DNA of 64,000 nt from Lepus europaeus (GCF_033115175.1 NC_084828.1:95171388-95235387), one strand, 5' to 3'; shown: positions 1 through 12,112, counted from the first letter of the stretch. Notes: a model not told the origin generated them from the letters alone. A program made the numbers and translations.

Positions 1-79
1 GTGTTCATTTGCTAATGAGTCAGAAAATAAGATTATGGGTGAAAACTGCTTAGAACATGGTAAACACCCACTGGATTCT

Positions 80-418
80 TTTTTTTTTTTTTGACAGGCA
101 GAGTGGACAGTAGAGAGAGAGACAGAGAGAAAGGTCTTCCTTTTGCCGTTGGTTCAACCTCCAATGGCCACCGCGGTAGGCACGCTGCGGCCGGCGCACC
201 GCGCTGATCCAAAGCCAGGAGCCAGGTGCTTCTCCTGGTCTCCCGTGGGGTGCAGGGCCCAAGAACTTGGGCCATCCTCCACTGCACTCCCTGGCCACAG
301 CAGAGAGCTGACCTGGAAGAGGGGCAACCGGGACAGGATCGGTGCCCCAACCGGGACTAGAACCCGGTGTGCCGGCGCCGCAAGGTGGAGGATTAGCCTA
401 TTGAGCCGCGGCACCGGC
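80..418 (-). repeat. CSINE (young GC-rich type)
   Basis: Full-length minus-strand copy flanked by a perfect 16-bp target-site duplication (64-79 and 419-434, ACACCCACTGGATTCT). Lies in a MAP3K13 intron. Confidence 0.93.
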
Positions 419-828
419 ACACCCACTGGATTCTAAGCCTTGATTCATCTCATTAGTGTTATTCATCTGCAACTAAGTCGAAAGCGTGAAAGGATCTAGA
501 ATGTCAATGCTTATCTTTTTGGTAAACTAGGCATTTGGTAAAAATGAAGTTGAAGCTGAAGGTCGTTGCCTCAGAATTGTATTTCTTCCTCTGTAGATGC
601 TGCTGCTATTGCCTGAGCATCCCCGGAGGTTACATTGTGTTTCAAGTGATTGCAGCTGATTTGGGCTGATTGATTCTCTACCTCCCCTACCACTATGGCC
701 AGTAATGTGTGTTTTTTGGTTACGACATTAGGATATAATAGGCATACCATCAAGTCCTTCCATTTAAAGTATATAATTCAATGCTTTTATCCCCAGTGTT
801 GTGCAGCCATCACAACCAATTTTAAAAC

Positions 829-1171
829 TTTTTTTTTTTTTTTGACAGAGTGGATAGCGAGAGAGAGAGAGACAGAGAGAAAGGTCTTCCTTTTGCCATT
901 GGTTCACCCCTCCAATGGCCGCCGCGGCCGGTGCGCTGCTGCGGGTGCATCGCGCTGATCCGAAGCTAGGAGGCAGGTGCTTCTCCTGGTCTCCCATGCG
1001 GGTGCAGGGCCCAAGCACTTGGGCCATCCTCCTCTGCACTCCCGGGCCATAGCAGAGAGCTGGCTTGGAAGAGGGGCAACCAGGACAGAATCCGGCGCCC
1101 CAACCGGGACTAGAACCCGGGGTGCCGGCTCCACAGGCGGAGGATTAGCCTATTGAGCCGCAGCGCCGGCC
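829..1171 (-). repeat. CSINE (young type)
   Basis: T-run, then GACAGAGTGGATAG, the CT-rich complement and a GCCGCAGCGCCGGCC end. Possible short duplication TAAAAC on both sides. Confidence 0.9.
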
Positions 1172-1172
1172 T

Positions 1173-2390
1173 AAAACATTTTCATCACACCAAAAAGAAA
1201 CCCCACACCCTTTATCAGTTACCCATTCCCCAGACTGTCCCAAGGAACATGGATCTTTGAACCATCCTGATGCCACTTCAGTGCCATCTGTGGGTCTACA
1301 GGCCCCAGCCTCGGCCTCATTAGGACTGCTCTCCCCCATTGCAGCTCAGCTTCCCTTTATCAAGATACACTCCCTTGGGTATTCTAGGATGACACTCATG
1401 TCAGCAGACAGGGTAACTCCATCTTGTATCTTTCCCGTTCAAAAAAGCATATCAGAATACAAATGAGTAAGAGTCATGATGTTTTAGAACTGATTTTTAG
1501 ATAGGTAAATTATCCCCACCCTCAGTAGAGTTACTTGGACCCAGTTATCCACTGCACAAGAAATTGGGTACGCCAGCACATCGTGGTACTGCGGTTAGGA
1601 GAACAGTTGCTGTCACATGAAGCTGCTCTCCCCATGTCCTTGTTGTGTGATCTTTGTAAAATATGTCATCTTCTTGGTTGGGACACTTACTCAGCCTTCC
1701 AGACCAACCAAGGACCTATCGTGACACCTCATATGTCTGAGCCAGAGCTCCCTCATCCCTGCCAACATGCTGACTCAGCAAAACTGCAGTAGGCACCCCT
1801 TTTTTAAAAATGGCAAATAATAACTCTTTATATATATACACATATATGTGTGTATATATGTATTTGTGCGGATAAGCATCTCTTGTGTGTGCAGTATTGT
1901 ATTCATGGTGGCATGAGGAATACAATACAAATACAAGGCATGGTCTGACCCTCAAAGAATATATATCTTAGTATCACTATAACATTAGTGAAGAAGTATG
2001 TAACAGGGGAGTTGCTGGGCTTTGAAGAACTGAAAGATCACTTCTTGGTGGAATTTCTAAGACAGAGCTGGGACCACCAGTAGCAATGAGACTTCCCCCA
2101 AGACCTCCTGTCCAGCTTCCCTCTCCATCACACCCTGTCATGGAATATTTGTCTCCCCGAGGGCTCAGATAAAGTCTCACAGAGTTCTGTATGTCTCCCA
2201 TGGCCTGCCATAATGAACAACCAGGAAAAGTTGCTAAATGAGTAAATAAGGATATGTATGACTAAAGGTGACACACATCAAGCTACTGCCAAGTGCCTTT
2301 TGATGCTAATTAAATTTTTAACAGGTACTGGGGGACAGGGATGAGAGGGAACAATGTTTAAATAAACTCTTTTCTCCTTGTTCTCCTCAG
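1173..2390 (+). other. MAP3K13 intron, no gene seen
   Basis: Non-coding sequence with a TA/TG-rich microsatellite near 1832-1866. It ends at the acceptor of the exon at 2391. No further MAP3K13 exon was recognised to its left. Confidence 0.6.
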
Positions 2391-2458
2391 AGTGGGGATG
2401 ACTCCTCAGAAGAAGAAGGGGAAGTAGATAGTGAAGTCGAATTTCCACGAAGACAGAG
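2391..2458 (+). CDS. MAP3K13: MAP3K13 antepenultimate coding exon
   Basis: The exon is preceded by a pyrimidine tract ending TTCTCCTCAG and followed by GGTAAAA (donor GT at 2459). It encodes SGDDSSEEEGEVDSEVEF followed by PRRQ and the first two bases of an Arg codon. The acidic content is typical of the LZK C-terminal tail. Length 68 nt, phase 0 in and phase 2 out. Base composition is ordinary, unlike the next exon. Confidence 0.92.
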
Positions 2459-3456
2459 GTAAAACCAACAAACACACGATGGCTTTCAGTGAAATGATGG
2501 AACTGGGTTGGCTACACCTGTTCAATCACAGGTCCCTCTGCCAGGCCCCTGAGTCCACGTTTCTCCACTGCCGCACTCTGGCAGTCGGTTATGCACAGCA
2601 GAGCCTTGTTCATCAAAATGCACTTCATAGGAACTTCAAGATGAGGAGCATGAGCACAGGTTCAATTGAAAATGAAGAGGGCCCTGTGTAAACAATAGCC
2701 ATGATGTTTATCAGTAATTTTATCTATCTTACTGCACTTCCCTGTGTTAGCCTATTCAGGCTGCTATTTAAAAAAAAAAAATGGGTAGCTGACACAGAAG
2801 TTACTCTTTCACAGTTCCGAAGACTGGTAAGTCCAAGATCAAGGTTGCAGATAATACAGATCCTGGTGAGGGCTCTGCCTGACTTGTACACAGCCACCTT
2901 CTCACTGGGCCCTCACATGGTGGGCAGTCAGGGGGTTCTCTTATTGGTAAGGTCCCAGCCTTACCAGATTAAGGTCCCACCCTGATAACTTCATTTAACC
3001 TTAACTACCTCCTAAAGACCTATCTCCACATACAATGACACTGGGAGTTAGGGCCTCAACATAGGAAACGCAGGGGTGGAGGGGCAGACACAGTTCAATT
3101 CACAGCATTCCCCATGCCTTGGATTTTATGCAAACCTAAGTGTGGTTACATTAGTTGAGTGTTGAGTCCTCCTTTAACCCAGCCTTAGAAATAGCCTCCA
3201 GGGTTAAGTGTTTGGCCTCATAGTTAGGATACTGCTTGGGATGCTCATGTCTCACGTTGGAGCACCTGGGCTCTAGTCCTGGCTGTGCTCCTCATCATGG
3301 CTTCCTGCTAATGACCACTCTGGGAAGGAGACAGTAGTAGATGGCTCAAGTAGTTGGGTCCCTGCCACCACATGGAGACCAGAATTAAGTTCCTGGCTCT
3401 TGGCTGGGCTCAGCCATGACAAGTACTTGGGGAATGAAACAATGGATGAGAGTGTG

Positions 3457-3490
<34 letters not shown>

Positions 3491-6306
3491 GTTCCCTCTG
3501 TCTCTCTTCCTATCTCTCTGCTTCTCAAAAACAAATACATAAAAAATTTTAAGAAGAGATACCTTCTGGCTTAGCTAACAGTAATAAATTTGCTGGCATT
3601 CTTAAAGGAAGAGCACCTCCTTTTACTTCTAGAATGAAAGATGCCCCTTCTTAGAAGTGGGAAAGGTAGTTCCCTCCCAGGAGGCCGGTTCTGCTAATAG
3701 ACATCCTGTCTTTACAGTGTATGGCTGTAGGAATCTCCCGGGAGGGTCTGTGCACCTGCCCTCAAACAGGAATTCCCGAAACACTCAAGGGACTCAAACT
3801 TTTGGTAGTTTTGGGTGGCTGATGTAAATTCCATTTATGTTTTTACTTCATGATTTTGCTTTTTAAGTCATAATATTCTCCTCCTCTCCCTTCTGGATTA
3901 CCAGCCTTGAGAACCTGTGTAAGGCCCAGTTTCAACTTTTCTTTCCCACAGGGCTTCCTCTATCTGGGCTCTCGCCAGCCTTTCTTTCCCACTCTTCCCC
4001 ACCACCTGGCCTGGGCAGCAGAACTGCTCGTACTAAGAAATACAGAAAGGGCAATGGCAGAAGAAACAGTCTTCTTTTTATTATTTTGTTTTAAATTAGC
4101 GTAAGCTAACAGCATTCATATTTACTAAGCTACCTGTAAACAATGGGGGGAAAAATGGGAAACTTCTGGAAATTCTCCTTAGGAGCTTTGACTACAGCCC
4201 AGTGTAAACCGGAAGGTGCCAGCAACGGCTGGGCAGAGCTAGCTGCAGTGAGCGCCGCTTCCCAGCTCATTGCAGCGGTTAAAAAGGCACTTGGCCTTCC
4301 AGGGTGGCCACACTCCGTGCACACTGGGCAGTAGGAAGTGTAGCTGCGGCGGACTGGGGGCCAGAGAAGGACCCTGATCAGGATATGAGTAGGCCCGGCC
4401 CCTGCCTTCTCTGACAGGGCGGCTTCGAACAAGCCACGTCCCTTCTCTGGCTCCAGTTTTCTCATTTGGGAAATTAGATCAGAGAATCTCAAAATCTCTC
4501 ACTGTGAGAATCTATGACTGTCTGAATAAGAAACCTAATTTCACACAAACATCTCGGCCCTGTGCATACATGGACACAGTGTGATTAGACAAGCTGGGTT
4601 TTTTCAAAGACCAGTGATAGGCATCAGCTCTGGGGTGTGCTGCAGTTAGTCACTGCAGGCTTTACCACGGACTGGGTGGCCCAAACAACAGACGTCTTGT
4701 GGTTCTGGAGATTGGGAATCCCCAGATCAAGACGCCAGCAGATTCGGTTGGCTCTTCCCGGTTTGCTGATGGCCACTTTCCCTCCGTGTCCTCACATGGC
4801 CTTCCCTCCATGCATGCAAGTGAAAGACGGAGAGACAGAACTCTTCTTCCTCTTTTTGTCCCTTAAGATTTACTTACTTATTTTGAAAGTCAGAGTTTCA
4901 GAAAGAGAGAGAATGTCTTCCATCCACTGGTTCACTTCCCAAATGGCCGAACCGCCAGGGTGAGCCAAGATGAAGCCAGGAACTCCACCGGGGTCTCCCA
5001 GGTGGGTGGCAGGGCCCCCAGGACCTGGGCCATCCCCTGCTGCTTTCCCAGGTGCATTAGCAGGGAGCTGGATCTGAAGCAGAGCAGCTGGGCGGTGAGC
5101 CTTGGCTCAGACACAAAACATGGGTGCGGCAGGTGGCAGCTTAACCGGCCCAGACATCTTCTTATAAAGCCACCTATTTGATTAGGACCACACTCTGACG
5201 GCTTCATTAAATTTCACCTGTGGCAAGCGCTGTCTTGGAACACAGACACAGACACCCTAGTCATCAGTGCGGGCAGCGGTGGGCCCACAGCCCCTCCGCG
5301 CTGCTTGAAAACTAGGTTTTCCTGTGCGGAGGTCCGGGGTCCGGGTGGGGGTGGGGGTCCAGGGTCTGGGTGGGGGTGGGGGTCCGGGGCCCGGGTGGGG
5401 GTGGGGGTTTCAGACAGGAAGGCAGCGGCCCATCATTAAGCGCCTCTGCCCCCCCGCGCCTCCAGGCCCCACCGCTGCATCAGCAGCTGCCAGTCGTACT
5501 CCACCTTCAGCTCCGAGAATTTCTCCGTGTCTGACGGAGAGGAAGGAAACACCAGTGACCACTCGAACAGCGCTGAGGAGCCGGCCGGCAGGCTCGAGGG
5601 CCGCCTGGCCGAGCAGCTGGACGAGCTGCTGTCCCAGACGCCCGAGATCCCCATCGACATGTCCTCACACTCGGACGGCCTCTCGGACAAGGAGTGCGCC
5701 GTGCGCCGCGTGAAGACGCAGATGTCCCTGGGCAAGCTGTGTGCCGACGACCGGGGCTACGAGGTGGGCGCTCCCCGGGCCGTGTCCTCGCGGGGGGAGG
5801 GCGGCCTCGGCCGCAGGCCAACACTTCCCGGGCTGATGTCAGCCTCCCGGCTCCCGGCCCCACTGCTGGTGAGGCACGCGAGGGCGGACGTTCAGGACAG
5901 GCGGGCTAGCAGCGCCTGTAGGCGGCATCCGACCCCGCCCCGACGTGTGGCCGTCCCCGGGCAGGCACGGGGGCGGTGACAGCCCCGGTCTCCCAGGTTC
6001 CTGCGAGGGTGAAGTGAATTACCAGACACAGAGCCCTCGCAGCGGGGCCCCAGCACCGTAAACCCGAGGAAAGAGGCGTCGGGCCGCCCCGCGCCTCCCA
6101 CAAGCACCGCACCGGGTCGCGTTTTCCCCGCAGCCCCTGCCCGTCGCGGGCGAGGCGCGCGGCCCGTGCCCACGGAGTGACCCTGTTTTGTCTTGGCTCT
6201 GCAGAACCCGATGCAGTTTGAAGAATCGGACTGTGACTCTTCAGACGGGGAGTGCTCCGATGCCACGGTGAGGACCAACAAACCCTACAGCTCCGCCACC
6301 TGGTAA
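2391..6306 (+). CDS. MAP3K13: MAP3K13 (LZK), C-terminal coding exons, gene partial at left edge
   Basis: This is the 3' part of the gene for the dual-leucine-zipper-type kinase LZK, a cytosolic MAP3K that activates the MKK7/MKK4-JNK pathway, notably in neuronal stress. Three coding exons are visible: 2391-2458, 5466-5763 and 6205-6306. All are flanked by AG/GT, and the phases join (AG|G at the first junction, phase 0 at the second). Together they encode about 155 residues ending in SSATW and a TAA stop. The kinase and leucine-zipper exons lie outside the window. The tail starts with an acidic Ser/Glu/Asp run, continues with a conserved Ser-rich block (CISSCQSYSTFSSENFS) and ends with a second acidic patch (EESDCDSSDGECSD). 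Identification rests on recalled similarity to human MAP3K13 plus synteny with TMEM41A and LIPH. The middle exon is far GC-richer than the first. Confidence 0.93.
2735..3125 (-). mobile_element. MaLR-type (MLT1-like) LTR remnant
   Basis: Reverse orientation. Contains GGCTGCTATTT, ACAGTTCCGAAGACTGGTAA, GTCCAAGATCAAGGTTGCAG, CTCACATGGTGGGCAG and GGAGTTAGGGCCTCAACAT, in the order usual for MLT1-class non-autonomous ERVL LTRs. Non-coding and decayed. Confidence 0.65.
3205..3555 (+). repeat. CSINE (older type)
   Basis: Older plus-strand variant (TTTGGCCTCATAGTTAGGATACTGC ... CTCTCTCTC ... AAAAACAAATACATAAAAAA). Includes a (TC)n expansion at about 3450-3490. Confidence 0.8.
4637..5225 (-). mobile_element. 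MaLR-type LTR split by a CSINE
   Basis: The left part (4637-4862) has ACTGGGTGGCCCAAACAACAG, AGCAGATTCGG and GTGTCCTCACATGG. The right part (5151-5225) has CTTATAAAGCCACC. The CSINE at 4863-5150 interrupts it. Confidence 0.6.
4863..5150 (-). repeat. CSINE (older type)
   Basis: Minus-strand copy (AAGATTTACTTACTTATTTTGAAAG ... GCTTAACCGGCC) inserted into an older LTR. Its tRNA-like end is shortened. Confidence 0.8.
5341..5410 (+). repeat. 25-bp G-rich minisatellite upstream of MAP3K13 exon
   Basis: Nearly three copies of a 25-base unit (starts at 5341, 5366, 5391), each with the form CCGGGT-GGGGG-T-GGGGG-TCC. The many runs of three or more G on the sense strand could form G-quadruplexes. It ends 55 bases before the penultimate MAP3K13 exon. 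Confidence 0.85.
5466..5763 (+). CDS. MAP3K13: MAP3K13 penultimate coding exon (GC-rich)
   Basis: Acceptor CCTCCAG ends at 5465 and donor GTGGGC starts at 5764. The 298 nt complete the split Arg codon and add 99 codons, running from PHRCISSCQSYSTFSS to SLGKLCADDRGYE. Third positions are strongly G/C. Several residues differ from the human protein as I recall it, in the direction of Ala, Gly, Pro and Arg (for example EEPAGRLEGRLAEQ), which fits GC-driven change rather than loss of function. The frame is intact. Confidence 0.93.
6205..6306 (+). CDS. MAP3K13: MAP3K13 terminal coding exon and stop
   Basis: The acceptor TTGGCTCTGCAG ends at 6204. The exon encodes NPMQFEESDCDSSDGECSD, then ATVRTNKPYSSATW and TAA at 6304-6306. 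It is 34 codons including the stop and enters in phase 0 after the Glu codon at 5761-5763. The 3' UTR follows directly. Confidence 0.94.
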   Translation, partial: NPMQFEESDCDSSDGECSDATVRTNKPYSSATW

Positions 6307-8491
6307 AGAAGAAGCCGGTCCTGAAGCCCCCGCGCGCCCCACCCCCAGACTCCGCTCACCCTCTCCCCGCTTTTTGCCTGGGAAGGGAGCTGCCCCGTCT
6401 TCACTACCCCTAGAAACGAGCTGCAATAACAGGAACATGAGACTTCGCAAATCTCTGGAGAAAAATACCCAAGTGAAATTAAGTCTCACTGAACATTTCA
6501 ATCAAGAATGGCAGGGATCTATTTTATTGAATATTCTAGCTACTGTAACATTGATATTTATTTTTGACATTTTAACACTTTATACTGTAAAGAGTGAACT
6601 ATATATGATATGTAGAGAGACACAATAATTTCTTGAAAAAAAAAATGGAAAGCAGTGGAATTTAGGAACAACATCATTTGGAATTTGTGGGGCTGGGAGG
6701 TACTATTGCTGCTGCAACAGGGGACCAGTTCCTTGGCCATAAGTGATGGCAGAAGAGCCAGAGCAAGACATACTGAACATTGTAGCTTGTGAAGGACAAA
6801 CGAAAGGCAGGTCACTTGTGAACAGAGCACATTCAGTCCACCCAGCTTGTCCAGGTGGAGGATGGACCTGATCTAGAGAAGTTGGGTGAACAGATGCTAG
6901 CACCCGTGGTCTTTGAGGGCGTGTGCTTCCTGTGGGCGGAAACAAACTGCATGCGGAAGCTGATTTCATTTTCAGGTTTATAAGCAGCATTTGGTAGTGA
7001 GGCTTGCAGATAGTCCTTGGCAAATACTCCCCTTGTTAATGCTGTCACTGTCACTACCTTGACCAATGTGTTATCTTGACCAATGTGTTGATCTTTTAGA
7101 TTCACGTGCCACTTTCTTGTAGCTTATGTCCTTTCCACTTCCTTTAGGAAAAAGGGTTGGGGGGTTCTGAGGAGAAAAGGATAGGGAAAAAGAACATTTG
7201 CAACAGTGTTAGAAAAGCAACTGTAGAATTTGTAAAAATATATCCTCAGGAGGGCTCGGTGCTGTCTGCTGGAGTCATCTTGATTCAAGCAGCAGAACAG
7301 CCTTTGAAGGCAGCTAGGATGTCCGTCTGTGTCCAAGCCCAAACCCTCCTTTGTTTTTATTCAATAACTCATTCTGTCCTGAAGCTTTGGTGACTGACTA
7401 CCACTGTCAGAAGACAGGCAAGCTAGGCAGCTTAGAAAAGCAACCAAACCCTTTCCCAGCACAATAGCGTTTGTGTTAAATACTACTTGCAAAATACATT
7501 TTACTTCACTCTGAATCAAAACCGTTTTTGGATAACTGGATTTGGGAATTTGTGGGAAGAACAACTGATGCCAAGCAGGGACTGGAAAGACTTTACATTG
7601 TCCCAAGCACGAGGAGGTCCTACCTGTCTCCAGGGTCACAGACTCAGAAAAGCATCCCAAGGTACTCCACAGCACCTTGGCTTAAAGGAAAATTTTAACT
7701 AGAATTCTGTGTACAAGCCCACGTGGACCTCGTTGCTGTCTCTGTCTGCCAGACAGGTCACTGTCAAACGACCTCTGTAGACTCTGGAAGCGCTGACAGC
7801 ACATCATGCTGGAAGTTAGGGGAGACTTGCACATTCAGGTATTAAAGCATTTCCCGTGCAGGGAACATGTTGCCCCTCCTCCGGGTTCCACTGACCGCAT
7901 CAGCCAAAAAGGAAAGGCAGGAGGGAGTTGAGAGCAGTTCCTTTCGCTTGTCTGATCCCTCCATTTGTTTACACTTTATGTTGAGACATTGATTTAAAAT
8001 GTAGTGTCTATAATTTATAGCATCTAGGTAGGATGAAGGAAAATGTGTAACTTATACAGAGGACAGTATTGTTTGCATTAAATTATTCCATTTTGTATAA
8101 ATTCTGTAGCTGGACTACATGAATGATCTTAAGTTATGACATTATTATTGTTATTTTATATTATCATTCTCATTTTCTGTAGATCAGAAGGTGTGTTTTA
8201 TGATGTAACACAATGATTGTGTTTATTGCTAACCATGAATTACAATGGATTTCATGATTTTAATGAAGGAATGAAAATGGAACTGCCATTGGGAAGCTCC
8301 CTGGTATTCATCTGAGCTGTAATCCCTAATTTTCTGTGTCCAGCAACAATCATCTGAGGATGTGTGTCCCGCCCTGAAGCCCAGTGAACACATTGTGATT
8401 TTGACTTGACCATGAAAGCTCCTAAGCGGGCAGATGACTGAGTGGATGGACAAGTAGTTCAAAAGCTGTATACTTTCCCAAGTTTCCTAAG

Positions 8492-8497
8492 AATAAA
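8492..8497 (+). promoter_or_regulatory. candidate poly-A signal AATAAA (MAP3K13)
   Basis: A canonical hexamer about 2.2 kb after the MAP3K13 stop, within the repeat-poor 3' stretch. It is only a candidate; there is no transcript evidence here. Confidence 0.3.
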
Positions 8498-9234
8498 ATC
8501 ATGGGACTACACTGGAAGCAAAAGAGAATTATTTAACACCCTGAAGGGGAGAGACCCAGAGAGTTTCCGCATGGAGCTCCTGGATTGGTTGTGAGAATTA
8601 AGAGTATAGTTTTTGATCTCCTTCCTGCCAAAGGCCACAAAACCAATGTTTTCTCTCCTAGTTGGGAGTAGCAGGAAGAGTCAAAAAAGAATACATATAT
8701 ATGCTAACATATATTAATATACATTTATATTATGTACATGGCATAAATATGTGATATAAAACACCTAGCTGTGTTGTCATCCATAACAAGACTAAAGAAA
8801 TTCCAGAGGAGACCTGTACCACGTGAGGATCATAAGGCTGGAAAGCACCTTGGGAGGTCACATTTTCCATCCATACAGATCACGTGTATTGTGGGCATCT
8901 CTCTGGTTCATGACTCCTTGGAATGGAGATGCTACAACTCCATATCCTGTTCTGGTCCAACTGAAAACACAAGTGTCAGTACACTTGAGTGTGTCCAGTT
9001 CTTTCTCACCTTCAGTGGCAACAGAGAAGACCTGAGGGTTATTTGCATTCTTCTACCTTGTAGCAATGGTCTGCCTACAAAACCCACCCATTTTAACTCC
9101 TAATTTCCATCTGTTTTTTAAAGTTCTCACGTTGGCTATCATGCTAATTCTGCCTTATCTGGATTAACCATGTGAACATGTTAGGTAGTAGAGAGTGTTG
9201 AATCTTCAGGCATTCAGTGTGTAGCCAAGATCTG

Positions 9235-9240
9235 AATAAA
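9235..9240 (+). promoter_or_regulatory. second candidate poly-A signal AATAAA (MAP3K13)
   Basis: A canonical hexamer about 2.9 kb after the MAP3K13 stop, followed by modest GT-containing sequence. It is an alternative to the site at 8492. Confidence 0.25.
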
Positions 9241-11842
9241 GGTCCACCTGGAGCACAGGTTTTGAAGAGCATTGACTAGAGGTGTCAGAGAAGGAAGTAT
9301 CCTGAGTTAAGGTTAAACAGGGAAAATACCTCCTCTAGCCTGGCTTGTCCTTCACTGCTTGCCTCGGGGTGATGCAGAAGAGCTTGACTGGATACCTGTT
9401 TCCTTGAGAAGAACTCCACAGGCCTCTGAAGAGTGCAGAATCAAGAGCTCAGGGAATTTAAGAGCTCATTCTTCAGTCCTGTCAAATGCAACAGTGCCCA
9501 CACTCACTTAGCGTTGTTTCTGACTGCAAGATGAGTTTCGATTTGTGTTGCAGATGGACATTTGGTTCTGATTTCCATATCTTTCTAGCTCAGATCTTCC
9601 AAATAACAGTTCCTCTCAGAATTGATCAGCACGCGGACTGAGAAGCCTGCATCCACTTTGCAACTGTGAGGGGCTCTGTCACCACCAAAGTTTGGAGCTG
9701 ACTGCAAGACTGTGGGGCACTCTTGCTCAGAAGCAGGAAGAAGCTGGCTCTGTTGAGACGACTTGGCGTGGCCTGCTTGAAGTTTGCATACTTAAAAACT
9801 TTAGAATCAGCTGATCCGTTCTTCTACAATGAAGGACATATTTAACAGGATTTAATAAGCACTGGACATCTACTTCCACGCCTCATTGTGTTAACTATTG
9901 CCCTGTCCTACCTCAAGTGATACATGTGATGGTTTGGGACTTTCCTGGCGCCCTCCCTACTGCACAGCACCACCATCCCTTCAGTGCACACGCCTCCTTA
10001 GCGACCACATGAGTTGCTCTTCTTTTTTCCACACTTTTATATCTCAATCTTTTTTTTTCTTTTTCTTAACACATTCCTTCTTGAACTTCCTGGACCTCAG
10101 TTCTCCAGAATAGAATATTTGGAATCCAAGGAATTCCTGCCCTGCTCCATAGTGTAATGTGTTTGTTTTGTTTTTCCACTAAGCCAGAAACCAAAATACC
10201 ACCACAAGCCACCCCAATCCCAAGCACCCAAGACCAACATTATTTCCTGAGCATCATTTCCTTTCCTGCTGAGCAGACAGGGCCTCAGAACCTCTCACCA
10301 CACAGCACTGGGGAGAGCAATTAACATTCAGCTGCAATTGGTGGACAGGAAAATCCATATCCCATCCCAGCCCTGACCTCATGATCACTTTCCAAAGGTG
10401 GTCTGAGGTCTTGAGTTAGCCCTGACGGGAGAATGACAGGCTCACGCCAGCATTCTCCTGATGGATCCCACAAAGCTGTCAGGACCACTTCCCTCTACCT
10501 TTTGGACTCCAACTCCAACTGATTAATCACCAGTCACTGATGAATCGAATTGCAAAATATCTCTTCATTCACATCGCTTATGTTGAACGAACATGTTCCT
10601 CCTTCGCCTTATACAAACAGAACAGTGAGTCCCAGTTACTTGTTTCCACCTTAGACCCTGTACAACTAATAGGCCAAAAGCAATGTGACATTCTTTACAA
10701 GACGACTTGTACTGTCAGTATGAACTCAGTGCCTTTCCAGGAAGCAAGATTTTTCTTTGCTGATTTTGTAGAGCAAACGTGCCAGCATACCCACACCAGT
10801 GTTACCAGTCTCACAGACCAGACGCATTGGACTTGTATGAGCGGGCTTGTTTGCATGTTACAACTGATACTGCAGATGCCTGTTGAAATCGGGATGAACT
10901 AGGTTGCTAGGAGAAGCAATCTTGTGGAACCTGGAGTACTTCTCAGGGACGGAGGCAGAAGCGAGGAGCTCTGGAATCCCCGCTCTGAGAAACAGGGTGA
11001 CCCTAACAGAGTTGGGTCAAGGCTTTGGTAACCTGTCATGGACCCAGTCCATAGCAGATGGCAAAACCACTGGAAGGAAGCTTCTGGCAGGATGCCAGGC
11101 CTGCTCTCCAGAGCCACTTCACAGCACTCGGCGGGTTGCAGGCTCCTGGCCCCAGGCTGCTGTCCAGTGACCGGTAGACAGGGTGCCCCAGTGGTTGCAG
11201 GGCAGGCGGAACCCAAGCCAGAGTGCTCAAGCCATGAGGAAGATGCCCCAAAGTGCCCGTATCACTCCAGGGTTGCTACACCTCCTGAGACCACTTCTCA
11301 CCCTCCTTGATTCTTTAGTACAATAATGTGACTTCCTACCATTTGGAGCAAATGAATTTCTTTTTTGTGACTGTCGCAAACTGACCTCCCTCCCCTGTCT
11401 CCCTCGTGGTCCCCTGTACTGGGTTCCCGTCACCAGTGTTGTCACCTGTGATGCTGTCTCTCTTTGTAATGTACAGCAATGGGATCAAGAATGACCATCA
11501 AAGCAAACAAATGCATGGCGTTAAACAAAAGTGTCTCTCACCATTTGCTGGTCCTGCTTGTACCTGCAGGTACTGCTTGTCCTGAGAGCTGCCCTCCAGG
11601 TCTGTCTTCGTCAGAACTTCAGGGAAAGGCAGGCTTCATAAGCCTGGGTGTCTGCAGCAATGGCGCACAACCACAAAACATAGCTATCATTTTCTTTTGT
11701 GATAGCTTCTTCTTTGGAATGCTGTAAAGCCTAGACAGGAAGTCTGCTTCTTCCCTAGGCATTCTTGCTCTCCATGGTACAGTGACCCCACCGTCAAGTG
11801 AGTACAGAGGAGGAAAAGAGGAAAATTAAAATCTGGAATGCT

Positions 11843-12105
11843 GGGGCCGGTGCCAGGGCGTAGCTGTGCCAGATGCTCCATTTCCAATCCAGCTCCCTCT
11901 GAATAGCCAGTGAAAGCAACGAAGGGTGGCCCAAGTGCTTGGGCCCCAGCACCTGTGTGGGAGACCTGGAAGAAGCTCCTGGCTCCTGGCTTTGGATCAG
12001 CCCAGCTCCAGTTGTTGGGGACATTTGGGGAGTAAACTAGTGGATGGCAGATCTCACTCTAACTCTGCCTTTCAAATAAATAAATAAATCTTTATTTAAA
12101 AAAAA
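11843..12105 (+). repeat. CSINE, internally deleted
   Basis: Starts GGGGCCGGTGCCAGGGCGTAG and jumps directly to the CCATTTCCAATCCAGCTCCC part, so most of the tRNA-like head is missing. Ends in AAATAAATAAATAAATC and a poly-A run. Confidence 0.85.
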
Positions 12106-12112
12106 ATCTGTA

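Larger units (their letters stand above)
6307..11842 (+). other. MAP3K13: MAP3K13 3' UTR and flank, SINE-free
   Basis: No CSINE is seen between about 5150 and 11842, although elsewhere there is roughly one per kilobase. The stretch is AT-rich after 6420, with T-rich runs, and resembles a long mammalian 3' UTR. Candidate poly-A signals lie at 8492 and 9235. No coding exon was recognised. How far the transcript runs cannot be decided from sequence alone. Confidence 0.55.

Noticed and set aside
80-418. tRNA gene from the tRNA-like promoter boxes in CSINE heads
   Set aside because: The A/B-box-like sequence belongs to the SINE head; no cloverleaf with a proper anticodon arm was supportable.
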